A program made the translations under genes and the position numbers. Of a stretch of DNA of 64,000 nucleotides, positions 7,949 through 16,239 are shown piece by piece. Each line of letters starts with the position of its first letter. The stretch's first letter is position 1. The stretch is from Prosthecobacter vanneervenii (GTDB lineage Bacteria; Verrucomicrobiota; Verrucomicrobiia; Verrucomicrobiales; Verrucomicrobiaceae): positions 744,001 to 808,000 of the forward strand of contig NZ_JACHIG010000001.1 of the NCBI RefSeq assembly GCF_014203095.1, written 5' to 3'. Below the pieces are notes generated by a model that saw only the letters and a list, made by a program, of their open reading frames with translations, ran no database searches and was not told the DNA's origin.

Positions 7949-8512
7949 TCAGTCTTCGATTTCGATACGATAACGCGGCAGGCTTGGATCAATCTCACAG
8001 CTATAGGCGTCGATCCCGCCCGTGAGGCACTTCGTCTCCGAGAAGCCGTGCCCGATGAAATAGGCCGCTGCATCCAGCGAGCGTGAGCCCGTGTGATCGT
8101 AAAGCACATACGTCTGCGCCTTGTCCCCGTTGGTAAAGAGATCCTGCACCAGCTCCTGGGTAAGCAGGCGCGCGCCGGGCAGCTTCACCGCCTCGTGTTC
8201 CTCACGCGTGCGCACGTCCAGCAGCAGGAGGTCCGGCTTGGTGCGCAAAAGCGTCACCAGATCGTGCGGGGAAACCTGCAGCGACGAGTCGCTCTGGTGG
8301 CTCTCCTGGATGTGCGCCACCGCCTCCGCCACCGGGATGTTTTCATTCCGCTCGCACACCTGCGCCAGCGTCTCCCCCGGCTGAAAGCCGCAGCTCCGGC
8401 AGCCGCCGATGTGGTAACGCGCAAACAAAGCCCGCTGCGCCCCAGGGTAGGCCTGGAGCACCTGGCTCATGGTCATGTCTCCGAAGAGAGGCGGAAGTTC
8501 AGCAGTCGGCAT
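7949..8512 (-). CDS. DUF1858 domain fused to a catalytically degenerate rhodanese domain
   Basis: 187 residues from the ATG at 8512; the open frame extends to 8566, but that adds only a hydrophobic stretch without family similarity. Residues ~10-70 match DUF1858, with M-S-Q-V-L-Q-A-Y-P-G and the pair C-R-S-C (Cys 38, Cys 41). Residues ~85-185 are a rhodanese domain with L-L-L-D-V-R-T-R-E-E-H-E. At the active-site loop the expected cysteine is replaced: Y-D-H-T-G-S-R-S. The protein therefore probably binds or recruits rather than transfers sulfane sulfur through this domain; the DUF1858 Cys pair could supply redox or metal binding. First gene of the Fe-S set. Confidence 0.8.
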   Translation of the reverse strand: MPTAELPPLFGDMTMSQVLQAYPGAQRALFARYHIGGCRSCGFQPGETLAQVCERNENIPVAEAVAHIQESHQSDSSLQVSPHDLVTLLRTKPDLLLLDVRTREEHEAVKLPGARLLTQELVQDLFTNGDKAQTYVLYDHTGSRSLDAAAYFIGHGFSETKCLTGGIDAYSCEIDPSLPRYRIEIED

Positions 8513-8750
8513 GGTGGTGAAAAACGAAAGGAACAGATGCCATAATGGTAAAAGCAGCCAATGCAAGCGTCAGGGGGCGCTCCTATAGCCCTGCGATACA
8601 CTACTTCTTCGCTTTTCCGTGCTCTTTGATCTCCACATGATCATGCCCCCACGGATGATCCAGCCTCCCGCACATTCCGCAGCCTTCGCTCAGGTATTTA
8701 GCACTCGGCATTCGGCTCGACATTCCGCATTCTGCATTCACCTTGTCCCC

Positions 8751-9626
8751 ATGTCTCCCGAAAACGAGCCACGTATTCCGGTCCTGCCCACGCTGATGAC
8801 AGCGGGCAACATTCTCTGCGGCTTCGTCGCCATCCTGCAGATCTTTGACGGACGGCATCTGGCCATGAACCAGCACTATCACTACGCCATCGTTTTCATC
8901 CTGCTGGCCTGTCTCTTTGATGCCCTGGACGGCCGCGTGGCGCGCATGGGCGGCACCGAGAGCCCCTTTGGCCGTGAGCTCGACTCCCTGGCAGACATCG
9001 TCTCCTTCGGCGTGGCACCCGCCCTGCTCGTCCATGACATCGTGCTCAAAGAGATCGACACCCCAAAAGGCCTCGGCTGGCTCATCTCCTGCGTCTACCT
9101 TGTCTGCGGAGCCATGCGCCTCGCGCGCTTCAACTGCCTGGCCGCAGCGGATGCCAAATCCAGCATGAAAGGCTTCCGCGGCTGCCCCATCCCCGCTGCC
9201 GCTGGCGTCATCTCCTCCCTCACCCTCCTCATCATCTGGCTGGACAGCAACGAGCGCGAGATCGGCAACTGGAAGTACGCACTCGCCGGACTCATGGCGC
9301 TGCTCTCCTACCTCATGGTCAGCAATCTGGAATACCCCAGCTTCAAAGCCGTCAACTGGCGTACCAAGCGCTCCTTCCACTGGGTGCTCGTCACCATCTT
9401 TGTCATCGTCTTCACCATCATGAACTGGCATTGGATGCCCGCAGTCCTCTTCGTCAGCTACCTGATGTATGGGCTGGTTCGCCCCTGGGTCTCGCGCAAA
9501 TGGCGCCAGGAAATCGAAATCGAGGCCGAGACGGTCGAAATCGATCCCGCTGCAGAAACCCTGGCCCTCAACGGCAGCAATGAGCCCTCCTCCCATCAGG
9601 ATGGCGACATCACCGCGCAGATTTGA
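8751..9626 (+). CDS. pssA: CDP-diacylglycerol--serine O-phosphatidyltransferase
   Basis: 291 residues from the ATG at 8751, whose product starts M-S-P-E-N-E-P-R-I-P-V-L-P-T-L-M-T just before the first membrane segment; upstream in-frame codons look non-coding. The CDP-alcohol phosphotransferase signature is complete: F-D-A-L-D-G-R-V-A-R, eight residues, G-R-E-L-D-S-L-A-D. Multiple membrane segments and the length fit the type II PssA that makes phosphatidylserine, the precursor of phosphatidylethanolamine, from CDP-diacylglycerol and serine. No psd (decarboxylase) gene is adjacent. Confidence 0.92.
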   Translation: MSPENEPRIPVLPTLMTAGNILCGFVAILQIFDGRHLAMNQHYHYAIVFILLACLFDALDGRVARMGGTESPFGRELDSLADIVSFGVAPALLVHDIVLKEIDTPKGLGWLISCVYLVCGAMRLARFNCLAAADAKSSMKGFRGCPIPAAAGVISSLTLLIIWLDSNEREIGNWKYALAGLMALLSYLMVSNLEYPSFKAVNWRTKRSFHWVLVTIFVIVFTIMNWHWMPAVLFVSYLMYGLVRPWVSRKWRQEIEIEAETVEIDPAAETLALNGSNEPSSHQDGDITAQI

Positions 9627-9682
9627 ACATTTTCGTTTCACGCAGCGCCGGGTTGTGTCATTGAGAGAGGCTCCCGACCTCA

Positions 9683-10906
9683 ATGGCAGATTTTTATCAG
9701 CACGCCCGCATCCCCACCCTCCACCACCTCGCCCATGCAGACAGCTCGGCCAGGGAGTCCGAGATGCTCGAATGGGCGCAGGACAAGCCTGTAGCCCTGC
9801 TGCTGCCCGCCCTCTATGCCGAGTGCGAGCGCCCTGCCCTTCCCCGCATTCTTGAGGAGGTCTCCCAGGCCCGACACATCTCCGAGGTGGTTCTCAGCAT
9901 GAACGGCATGAACGCCGCCGAGCATGAGCGCGCGCTCATGATGCTGCGCATGCACCTGCGTGGCAAGACAGCTCACGTGCTCTGGAATGACGGCCCGCAG
10001 CTCTCCCAGGTCTACCACAGCATGGATCAGGCCGGGCTGGCGGGACCGCACGCCGGAAAAGGCTCCAATATCTGGATGGGCGTGGCCTACCTTCACGCAC
10101 GCGGGTTCAAAGGCATCATCGTCAGTCATGACACAGACATCATGAACTACAGCCGGGACCTCCTCTGGCGGCTCTGCTACCCCCTGCTCCACCCCCGCAT
10201 GAGCTACAGCTTTGCCAAGGGTTACTACAGCCGTGTGTCCGACCGTCTCTACGGCCGCGTCACCCGCCTTCTCATCTTTCCCCTCGTCCAGGCCTGCCGT
10301 GACGTCCTGGGCTCCAAGCCCCTTCTTGAGCATCTCGACAGCTTCCGCTACCCGCTCTCCGGCGAGTTCGCCGCAGACATGTCCGCGCTTGAGCGCTTCT
10401 GCCTGCCAGGCGGCTGGGGCCTGGAGATCGCGATACTGTGCGAGGCCTTCCGCCACCTCCCCGGAGAGCAGCAGTGCCAGGTGGACCTGGGCTTCCACTT
10501 TGAGCACCGCCACCGGAGCCTGGCTCACGACCAGATCGGCATCAACGAGCCCGGCCTGATCACCGCTGCCGCAGATGTGGCGCGTTGCCTCGTCTATCAG
10601 GTGCTGCGCGAGGCCGAGCCCCGCTCCGCCGAGGGCCTCCTGCGCCTCATCCTCGAACGCTACCGCCCACGCGCTGCCGAATGGCTGCAGCGCTACGAGC
10701 ACGTAGCCCTTCTCAATGGCCTCCACCATGACTTGGCGGAGGAAAGCGCTGCCGTATCCGCCTTTGCTCAGGCATTGGACCGCCTTGTTCAGAGCGTAGG
10801 GCAAGACACCCTTCATGTTCCCGCCATGCGCGACACCCCAGCCCGCACCTTGGGCAAAATCCCCGGCCTCGCCGAATCCATCGTCGCCAGCGCAGCGACT
10901 GTGTGA
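9683..10906 (+). CDS. GT-A-type glycosyltransferase, GT81 (glucosyl-3-phosphoglycerate synthase)-like
   Basis: 407 residues, cytosolic. The features that place it are G-K-G-S-N-I-W (residues 125-131), a D-T-D metal-binding motif (Asp 150, Asp 152) at the end of a V-S-H-D strand, and S-F-A-K-G-Y-Y-S-R, a pattern seen in the GpgS/GT81 and mannosyl-3-phosphoglycerate synthase group. Such enzymes transfer a sugar from a nucleotide donor to 3-phosphoglycerate, yielding compatible solutes such as glucosylglycerate. No phosphatase partner is adjacent, so the acceptor is uncertain and a different GT-A family remains possible. The gene starts 56 bases after pssA. Confidence 0.65.
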   Translation: MADFYQHARIPTLHHLAHADSSARESEMLEWAQDKPVALLLPALYAECERPALPRILEEVSQARHISEVVLSMNGMNAAEHERALMMLRMHLRGKTAHVLWNDGPQLSQVYHSMDQAGLAGPHAGKGSNIWMGVAYLHARGFKGIIVSHDTDIMNYSRDLLWRLCYPLLHPRMSYSFAKGYYSRVSDRLYGRVTRLLIFPLVQACRDVLGSKPLLEHLDSFRYPLSGEFAADMSALERFCLPGGWGLEIAILCEAFRHLPGEQQCQVDLGFHFEHRHRSLAHDQIGINEPGLITAAADVARCLVYQVLREAEPRSAEGLLRLILERYRPRAAEWLQRYEHVALLNGLHHDLAEESAAVSAFAQALDRLVQSVGQDTLHVPAMRDTPARTLGKIPGLAESIVASAATV

Positions 10907-10960
10907 GCAGACCATAAGCTATCAGGCTTGCCTCATCGTAAACTTCTGATTATAAACAGA

Positions 10961-10981
10961 TCGCCAATCAAAAATTGGCGA
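10961..10981. promoter_or_regulatory. Perfect hairpin / operator-like palindrome just before the histidine kinase start
   Basis: TCGCCAAT (10961-10968) and ATTGGCGA (10974-10981) form a perfect 8-bp inverted repeat with a 5-base loop, ending eight bases before the ATG at 10990. In mRNA it would sit over the ribosome binding region; in DNA it could be an operator. Confidence 0.55.
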
Positions 10982-10989
10982 CCTTTTGC

Positions 10990-13965
10990 ATGAAGAGCCC
11001 ACGCAAGACTGCAGCCGCCAGGCCCCCCAAAGTCTCCTATGCCTCGGCATCTCAGGCTGATACCTCCTCGGCCGCCGCCCTAGCAAAGATCTACCTCCAT
11101 GCAGATGCCGCACTCTTCAGCATTTCGGTAGGGCCCCGCCAGGTCTTCCGTCTGCAAAATGCCAGCCTCCGCTTCCTTGAGCTTACAGGCCTTAAAAAAA
11201 ACGTGATCGGCCGCCCCCTGGTAGAGTTGCTGCCACAGCCCGGCTTAGATCGCGTGGTCAGGCATTGCCGCAAAGCCATCCGCACGCGCAAGACCATTCG
11301 TTGGGACGACATCTCGACACTCAAGTCCGGCACACGCCACGGCCAGGTCTCTCTCACGCCCGTTGCAGATGTCTCCGGTCGCGTCACCCACCTCTCCGGC
11401 TTCGTCCACGACATCACCGAACACCGCAAGGCCGAGCAGGCGCTTTTGCAGAGCGCAGAACGCTTCCGCCGCATCGTGGAAACCGCGCTCGAAGGCGTCT
11501 GGACCATCGATGCCCGCTCCCTCACCGACTACGTCAATCCCAAGATGGCGCAGATGATGGGCTACAAAGCGGAGGAAATGCTCGGCCGCCCCATCAGCGA
11601 CTTCCTCGACGACGAGGGCCGCGCATTGCTCAATGCCCACATCAAAAACCGGAAAAACGGCATCTCCGACCATTTCGAGTTCAAATACGTGCGCAAGGAC
11701 GGCTCCCCGCTCTGGGCCTTTGTCTCCACCAATCCCATCTACAACTCCGCTGGCGAATACGTCGGCGCCATGGCCCTGCTCACAGACATCTCCACACGCC
11801 GGGCTGCGGAGGCAGCCATGCAGGAGAGCGACGCCCAGTTCCGCGCCATCTTTGAGCAGGCCGCCGTGGGCGTGGCGCTGGTGGACAGCAGCAGCGGACG
11901 CTTTCTCAGCGTCAATCAGCGCGCCTGCGAGATCTCCCGCCTCACCCGCAGCCAGCTCCTCTCCAGCAGTTTCAAGGCGGTCGCGCATCCCGAAGACCTC
12001 AAGAAGCTGCAGGAAATGATGCAAAAGCTCAGGTCAGGGCTCATCCCCACCTGCACCATGGAAATACGCTGCCTCCATGCCGCCGGCAGCACCACCTGGG
12101 TCAGCCTCACCATCTCTCCCATGTGGAAGAAGGGAGAGCCCCCCTCCCGATGCGTCGCCATCATGCAGGACATCACCGCACGCAAGGAGGCTGAAAGCTC
12201 CCTCGCGCGCACCACTGAGCTCTTGGAGCGCACCGGAGAGATGGCCCGCATCGGCGGTTGGGAGTTGGATGTGGCCACCCGCAGGCTTTTCTGGTCTCTG
12301 GAGACCTGCCGGCTGTTTGAGATCGGCACTACCCAGGCCCCCAGCGTCGAGAAGGCCATCGATTTTTACACCCCGGAGGCTCGTCCCATCATCCGTGAGG
12401 CCGTTCAAAAAGCCATCGACCACGGCACAGCCTACGATGTGGAGCTGCCCGTCATCACAGCGAAAGGCCGCCTCTTTTGGGCTCGCTCTCAGGGCTCCGC
12501 CATCCGGAAAAATGGTCGCACCGTGCAGCTCATCGGCACCTTCCAGGACATTACCACGCACAGGCAGGCCGAGCAGGCTCTCATCGAGAGCGAGGTGCGC
12601 TTCCGCACTATTTTTGAGCAGGCCGTCGTGGGTGTCGGGCTCGTCGATCTGGCAACCGGCCGCTTCATTGATGTCAACCTCCGCTATGCCACCATCGTCG
12701 GCCGCAGCCGCCGGGAAATGCTGCGCCTCTCTGCGGAGGAGCTCACTCATGCAGAAGACAGGCCCCGCCACCGCCGCATGTACCAGCAGCTCAAATCCGG
12801 AGCCATCCCTGAGTTTCATCTGGAGCAGCGCTGCCTTCGCCAGGACGGCTCGCTCGTCTGGGTCAATCTCAATGCCTCCCTCCTCAGCCCCCTCACCGGC
12901 CGCGCCGACCAGATGCTCGTCATGGTGGAGGATATCACCAGCCGCAAGCTCGCGGAGGAAAACTATCGCCGTGAACAGGGCTTCAATGAAATCCTGGCCA
13001 GCCACACTTCCGCCATCATCATCCTCATGGACCGCCGCGGCCACATCATGCACGCCAATGATGCCGCACTGCAGCTCACCGGCTTCAGCCGCAAGGAGAT
13101 CGTGGGCAAACCTCCCCCCTGGGACCACCCCTTCATGGAGAAGGCGGAAAAAGACTGGGCCAAGAAAAGCATCACGGACATGCTCGCCGGAAAAAACATG
13201 GACACCCGCGAGGTCTCCATCTTCAGCAAGGATGGCAGGCGCCACATCGTCGCCCTCTCCAGCATCATCACCAAGACGCCCGATGGCGGCGTGGACCGCA
13301 TCATCATCACCGGCACTGACCTCACGGAGCGCAATCGCCTCCAGAAAGAGATCCTCAAAATCTCCGAGCAGGAGCAGGCCCGCATCGGCCACAATCTGCA
13401 CGATGGCATCGGCCAGACCATGACTGGTATCTCCAGCCTCATCGAAGCCCTCGCCGGAGAGCTCACCGGCAGCCAGCGGGAAAGCGCTGCACGCATCTAC
13501 CAACTCATGCAGCAGGCCATCCAGGAGGTGCGCCACATGTCCCACAGCCTTTCCCCCGCCTCCGTCAAAAATCGCGGCCTCGGCGGCGCTCTCCACCTTC
13601 TCGCCGAGACCATCCGCACCAACCACCGCACCTCATGCACCTGCGAGGTGGACCCCGACATCAAGGTCGAGGACCCGGAAAAAGAGACCCACATCTATCG
13701 CATCGCGCAGGAGGCTGCCAACAATGCCCTGCGCCACGGCCGCCCCTCCAGCATCCGCATTTCCCTTCAGAGAAAGGGGGAGGAAAACGCCGTTCTCAAG
13801 ATCGAGGACAACGGCCGTGGCCTCAGCAAACGAGCCGCCTCTCATCCAGGAATAGGCATGCGCGTCATGGACTACCGCGCCAATCTCATCGAGGGCAGCC
13901 TCATCGTCAAAAAGGGCGCACGCAGAGGCGTCTCCGTCATCTGTCGGTTTCCCTATTCCCCTTGA
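10990..13965 (+). CDS. Large multi-PAS sensor histidine kinase (HisKA_3 type)
   Basis: 991 residues from the ATG at 10990; a TTG at 10975 is in frame but lies inside the palindrome. About six PAS units follow each other (roughly residues 40-145, 150-275, 280-400, 405-530, 535-655, 660-785), several ending in PAC-like D-I-T motifs. The kinase core has the NarX/DesK-type H box R-I-G-H-N-L-H-D-G-I-G-Q and an HATPase domain with A-N-N-A-L-R-H-G and E-D-N-G-R-G. No transmembrane segment is evident, so signals are likely sensed in the cytoplasm. H boxes of this type pair with LuxR-type response regulators; none is adjacent, making this an orphan kinase here. Confidence 0.9.
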   Translation: MKSPRKTAAARPPKVSYASASQADTSSAAALAKIYLHADAALFSISVGPRQVFRLQNASLRFLELTGLKKNVIGRPLVELLPQPGLDRVVRHCRKAIRTRKTIRWDDISTLKSGTRHGQVSLTPVADVSGRVTHLSGFVHDITEHRKAEQALLQSAERFRRIVETALEGVWTIDARSLTDYVNPKMAQMMGYKAEEMLGRPISDFLDDEGRALLNAHIKNRKNGISDHFEFKYVRKDGSPLWAFVSTNPIYNSAGEYVGAMALLTDISTRRAAEAAMQESDAQFRAIFEQAAVGVALVDSSSGRFLSVNQRACEISRLTRSQLLSSSFKAVAHPEDLKKLQEMMQKLRSGLIPTCTMEIRCLHAAGSTTWVSLTISPMWKKGEPPSRCVAIMQDITARKEAESSLARTTELLERTGEMARIGGWELDVATRRLFWSLETCRLFEIGTTQAPSVEKAIDFYTPEARPIIREAVQKAIDHGTAYDVELPVITAKGRLFWARSQGSAIRKNGRTVQLIGTFQDITTHRQAEQALIESEVRFRTIFEQAVVGVGLVDLATGRFIDVNLRYATIVGRSRREMLRLSAEELTHAEDRPRHRRMYQQLKSGAIPEFHLEQRCLRQDGSLVWVNLNASLLSPLTGRADQMLVMVEDITSRKLAEENYRREQGFNEILASHTSAIIILMDRRGHIMHANDAALQLTGFSRKEIVGKPPPWDHPFMEKAEKDWAKKSITDMLAGKNMDTREVSIFSKDGRRHIVALSSIITKTPDGGVDRIIITGTDLTERNRLQKEILKISEQEQARIGHNLHDGIGQTMTGISSLIEALAGELTGSQRESAARIYQLMQQAIQEVRHMSHSLSPASVKNRGLGGALHLLAETIRTNHRTSCTCEVDPDIKVEDPEKETHIYRIAQEAANNALRHGRPSSIRISLQRKGEENAVLKIEDNGRGLSKRAASHPGIGMRVMDYRANLIEGSLIVKKGARRGVSVICRFPYSP

Positions 13966-14105
13966 TCGCACATCGGGGCAGAATGCGAACCGCTTGATGG
14001 TTTGATGTCCCGTCCGCCAGTCCGCGAAGCCATTGAGTATTCGCCTGCCGAAAAGAATCTGCTCATGGCAGTCGTGTGTGTTTTGCTGAGTCGCACACAA
14101 TACCG

Positions 14106-14125
14106 ACCTCTGTGTTTACAGAGGT
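14106..14125 (-). terminator. Hairpin at the 3' end of tRNA-Phe
   Basis: ACCTCTGT (14106-14113) and ACAGAGGT (14118-14125) form a perfect 8-bp stem with a 4-base loop directly at the tRNA 3' end. No T tract follows on the minus strand, so it may be a processing or weak termination signal. Confidence 0.45.
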
Positions 14126-14197
14126 GGCTCGGGACGGAATCGAACCGCCGACACGGGGATTTTCAATCCCCTGCTCTACCGACTGAGCTACCGAGCC
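14125..14197 (-). tRNA. tRNA-Phe (anticodon GAA)
   Basis: On the minus strand the gene reads GGCTCGG at the 5' acceptor (14191-14197) paired with CCGAGCC (14126-14132). The anticodon stem GGGGA/TCCCC surrounds TTGAAAA, giving anticodon GAA. D arm GCTCAGTCGGTAGAGC and T arm with GGTTCGATTCC are intact. Discriminator A at 14125; CCA is not encoded. Confidence 0.95.
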
Positions 14198-14282
14198 TCG
14201 TTTGGGAGGGCCGGTAAAGGAGCAAGCTTCAAACTGTGCGCAACGTGTTTTTGCACATGTTGTGAAGATTGCTCATTCACCC

Positions 14283-14657
14283 TCACTTTCCCTTGGCCGC
14301 CATAGCCAGCAGCAGCCATCCACCCATGAAGCTCAGACCACCCAGTGGAGTCACATGCGCCAGCCAGCCAATGCGTGTGTACGCCAGCAGATACAGAGAA
14401 CCGCTGAACAGCACAAAGCCCGCAAAGAACAGCCTCCATGCCCACTTCATCAGCGGCTTGTCACTCGCCAGCAGCACCATCACCAGCAGCACAATGGAGT
14501 AGAGCTGATGATACTGCACCGCCGTCTGCCAGTGCGTCAGCTCTCCTGCCGCCACCAGTTTTTGATGCAGCTCTCCATGCGCCCCTTTGGCGCCGAGCAC
14601 GACGGAAAGAAAACCCACAAGAGCGGTAAGACGGAGGCGGAAGGGATCAGGCTGCAT
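14283..14657 (-). CDS. DUF423 family membrane protein
   Basis: 124 residues with four hydrophobic segments. It shows the DUF423 (YgdD-like) landmarks: G-A-K-G-A-H-G near residue 25, T-A-V-Q-Y-H-Q-L-Y near 46, F-S-G-S-L-Y-L-L-A-Y-T near 85, and T-P-L-G-G-L-S-F-M-G-G-W towards the end. The family is widespread in the inner membrane and of unknown biochemical role. Nothing in the neighbourhood (tRNA-Phe downstream, a repeat element upstream) adds a functional clue. Confidence 0.88.
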   Translation of the reverse strand: MQPDPFRLRLTALVGFLSVVLGAKGAHGELHQKLVAAGELTHWQTAVQYHQLYSIVLLVMVLLASDKPLMKWAWRLFFAGFVLFSGSLYLLAYTRIGWLAHVTPLGGLSFMGGWLLLAMAAKGK

Positions 14658-14833
14658 GATTGAAAAGAAATACGCTCACAGCATGACGAATGCTGCACAC
14701 TCCACAAGCACAGGCTGCAACACGATTGCCGCAGCGCCAGCCAGAGCGGCCTGCATAAATGACAGATCACTTTGTATTCAGGTGAAGACTTCGAGGCAAA
14801 TCAGGCAGCCAGCACTTGCATGCCCGCCATACG

Positions 14834-15002
14834 TAGACCAGTTCTCGAAAAGATTGTCATATTGAACCGGCGAGCGCAGCGGCCCCAGTGGCAAGGCGGG
14901 AGCGCCGCCTGCTATTTGAAAATAACAGGCTAGCGACTAACGCAGCCAATGGGGCCGCTCCGCCGCCCGGGCAATGTGACAGGCTTTTTGAGAACCGGTC
15001 TA
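14834..15002. repeat. 169-bp MITE-like palindromic element, copy A
   Basis: Same length and about 93% identical (about a dozen mismatches, no indel) to 35942-36110. Begins TAGACCAGTTCTCGAAAAG and ends with a near-perfect inverted copy of that; interior holds further nested inverted repeats, for example AGCGGCCCCAGT with its partner ATTGGGGCCGCT-like arm around 14955. No coding capacity. It occupies the middle of the 475-bp gene-free stretch 14658-15132, whose remaining sequence shows no gene. Confidence 0.85.
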
Positions 15003-15034
15003 GGGCCTGCCGAGCCTCAGCGAGGCCGCCCTAG
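15000..15034. repeat. Compound palindrome abutting repeat copy A
   Basis: CTAGGGC (15000-15006) pairs with GCCCTAG (15028-15034), enclosing a smaller GCCTC/GAGGC hairpin. It begins within the last bases of the 169-bp element, is absent beside the second copy, and lies downstream of trpF on the minus strand, so it could act as a transcript end. Confidence 0.45.
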
Positions 15035-15132
15035 GTTGCTGCATCAAGAGTCGGGCAGCAAACCCATTGCCCTCTTTCCACACCGCGCCCACCAGCAGCG
15101 TCTGCCCGCCATTCCGCCGCCGGTTCGCCACT

Positions 15133-15780
15133 TTACTCCCCCCGCGCCTCCGCAATAAACCGCGCCACCATCATGAGATCCTTGCTGCCCGGCAGAGACT
15201 CCACACCGCTCGCCACATCCACCGCCACCGGGTGCGTCTGCTCCACCGCCTGCCGCACATTGTCAGGAGTCAGCCCGCCGGAGAGCAGAATCTGCTTCTG
15301 TGGAAACATCTCACGCGCACGCACCGCCAGCTCCCAGGGAAAGGCATGCCCGCCTCCGCCATAGGTCCCCGGATTGTAAGCATCCAGCAGGATCGCCGTG
15401 CAGGGGTAGTCGCCGATCTGTGCCAAAGAGGCCGCATCCCGCACCTGCAGCGCCTTGATCACATTCACCCCGCGCTCCATCAGCGCCCCCACCTGCGCAG
15501 GCGTTTCATCACCGTGCAGTTGCAGCGCCTGAAACAGACCGCTGGAAATCGTCGCCGCCAGCAGCGCATCATCCGGATTCACCAGCACCGCCACCAGCGC
15601 GTTCTTGGCAGCCACCGTTTGCAGAGACTTCACCGCCGTCTCCAGCGGCATGTGGCGCTTTGACTTCGGCCAGAGATTGATGCCCACCGCATCCGCCCCC
15701 AGTGCAAACAGCACGCCCGCCTGCTCCGGCTGGGTGATGCCACAGACTTTGATATTCAGACGGGAGGGATCAGGAAACAT
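15133..15780 (-). CDS. trpF: N-(5'-phosphoribosyl)anthranilate isomerase
   Basis: 215 residues with the full TrpF pattern: the N-terminal strand K-V-C-G-I-T with the catalytic Cys, D-A-V-G-I-N-L-W-P-K-S-K-R-H, the aspartate strand I-L-L-D-A-Y near residue 127, and the phosphate-binding L-L-S-G-G-L-T-P-D-N-V plus V-D-V-A-S-G-V-E. It catalyses the Amadori rearrangement in tryptophan biosynthesis. No other trp gene is adjacent, so the pathway is dispersed. Its start overlaps the end of the upstream degenerate-receiver gene by 11 bases, implying a shared transcript. Confidence 0.95.
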   Translation of the reverse strand: MFPDPSRLNIKVCGITQPEQAGVLFALGADAVGINLWPKSKRHMPLETAVKSLQTVAAKNALVAVLVNPDDALLAATISSGLFQALQLHGDETPAQVGALMERGVNVIKALQVRDAASLAQIGDYPCTAILLDAYNPGTYGGGGHAFPWELAVRAREMFPQKQILLSGGLTPDNVRQAVEQTHPVAVDVASGVESLPGSKDLMMVARFIAEARGE

Positions 15781-16228
15781 GAGGGGGGAAAGGTGGCAGC
15801 GCCGGGCTGGAGCGCGCAGGCAGCAGGGTGGATGTCACAGACAGCAGCACATCCAGCTTGGGCGGCAGCGGAATGCTACCGCGCACACGCACATCGCGCT
15901 GCAGTTCCTGATATCGCATCATGTCCGCAGGCTGCACCAAAAAGATGACCGGCGGCGCCGCATGCACCCCGGGATGCACCAGCGGGTAGGCCTTGCTCAG
16001 CAGCCGGTCCAGCATGTCACCCGCCATGTCCGGCAGCGACAGGGAAAAAAGAAAAAGCGAATACTCCCGGCGCAGCGCCATCTCAAAGGCGCGCTCCCCG
16101 CTGGGCGCATCGTCCACCTCGCACACACGAAAGGCCTGCAGCGCCTCGCGGATCACTCGGCGGTAGGGCAGGCTCTCCTCTGCCAGCAGGACTCGCGGAG
16201 CGGCTGGGGTTACCGGAGGGGTGGCCAT
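15770..16228 (-). CDS. Degenerate response-regulator receiver-like protein
   Basis: 152 residues. The first ~110 resemble a CheY-like receiver: R-V-L-L-A-E-E-S-L-P-Y-R-R-V-I-R-E-A-L as strand 1, acidic pair and helix 1, then E-V-D-D-A-P-S-G-E-R-A as strand 2. At the strand 3 end, where the phosphoacceptor Asp is expected, the sequence is L-F-L-F-S-L-S-L-P-D-M-A-G, so the Asp is replaced by Ser while the following P-D/E-M is kept. The strand 5 Lys is also unclear. The C-terminal tail is Pro-rich with no output domain. A phosphorylation-independent adaptor is the simplest reading. It overlaps trpF by 11 bases. Confidence 0.6.
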   Translation of the reverse strand: MATPPVTPAAPRVLLAEESLPYRRVIREALQAFRVCEVDDAPSGERAFEMALRREYSLFLFSLSLPDMAGDMLDRLLSKAYPLVHPGVHAAPPVIFLVQPADMMRYQELQRDVRVRGSIPLPPKLDVLLSVTSTLLPARSSPALPPFPPHVS

Positions 16229-16239
16229 GGAAAGCGCCT

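Noticed and set aside
12034..13626. Long open frame on the minus strand, 530 codons, opposite the histidine kinase gene
   Set aside because: It is antisense to a clear multi-PAS kinase, has no family motif and a composition expected of the complement of a G+C-rich gene. The same applies to the long antisense frames at 8601-9683, 21679-22572, 46054-47568, 48349-49887 and 57694-59508.
13966..14124. Short open frames between the kinase gene and tRNA-Phe
   Set aside because: No conserved product; they run through the tRNA gene.
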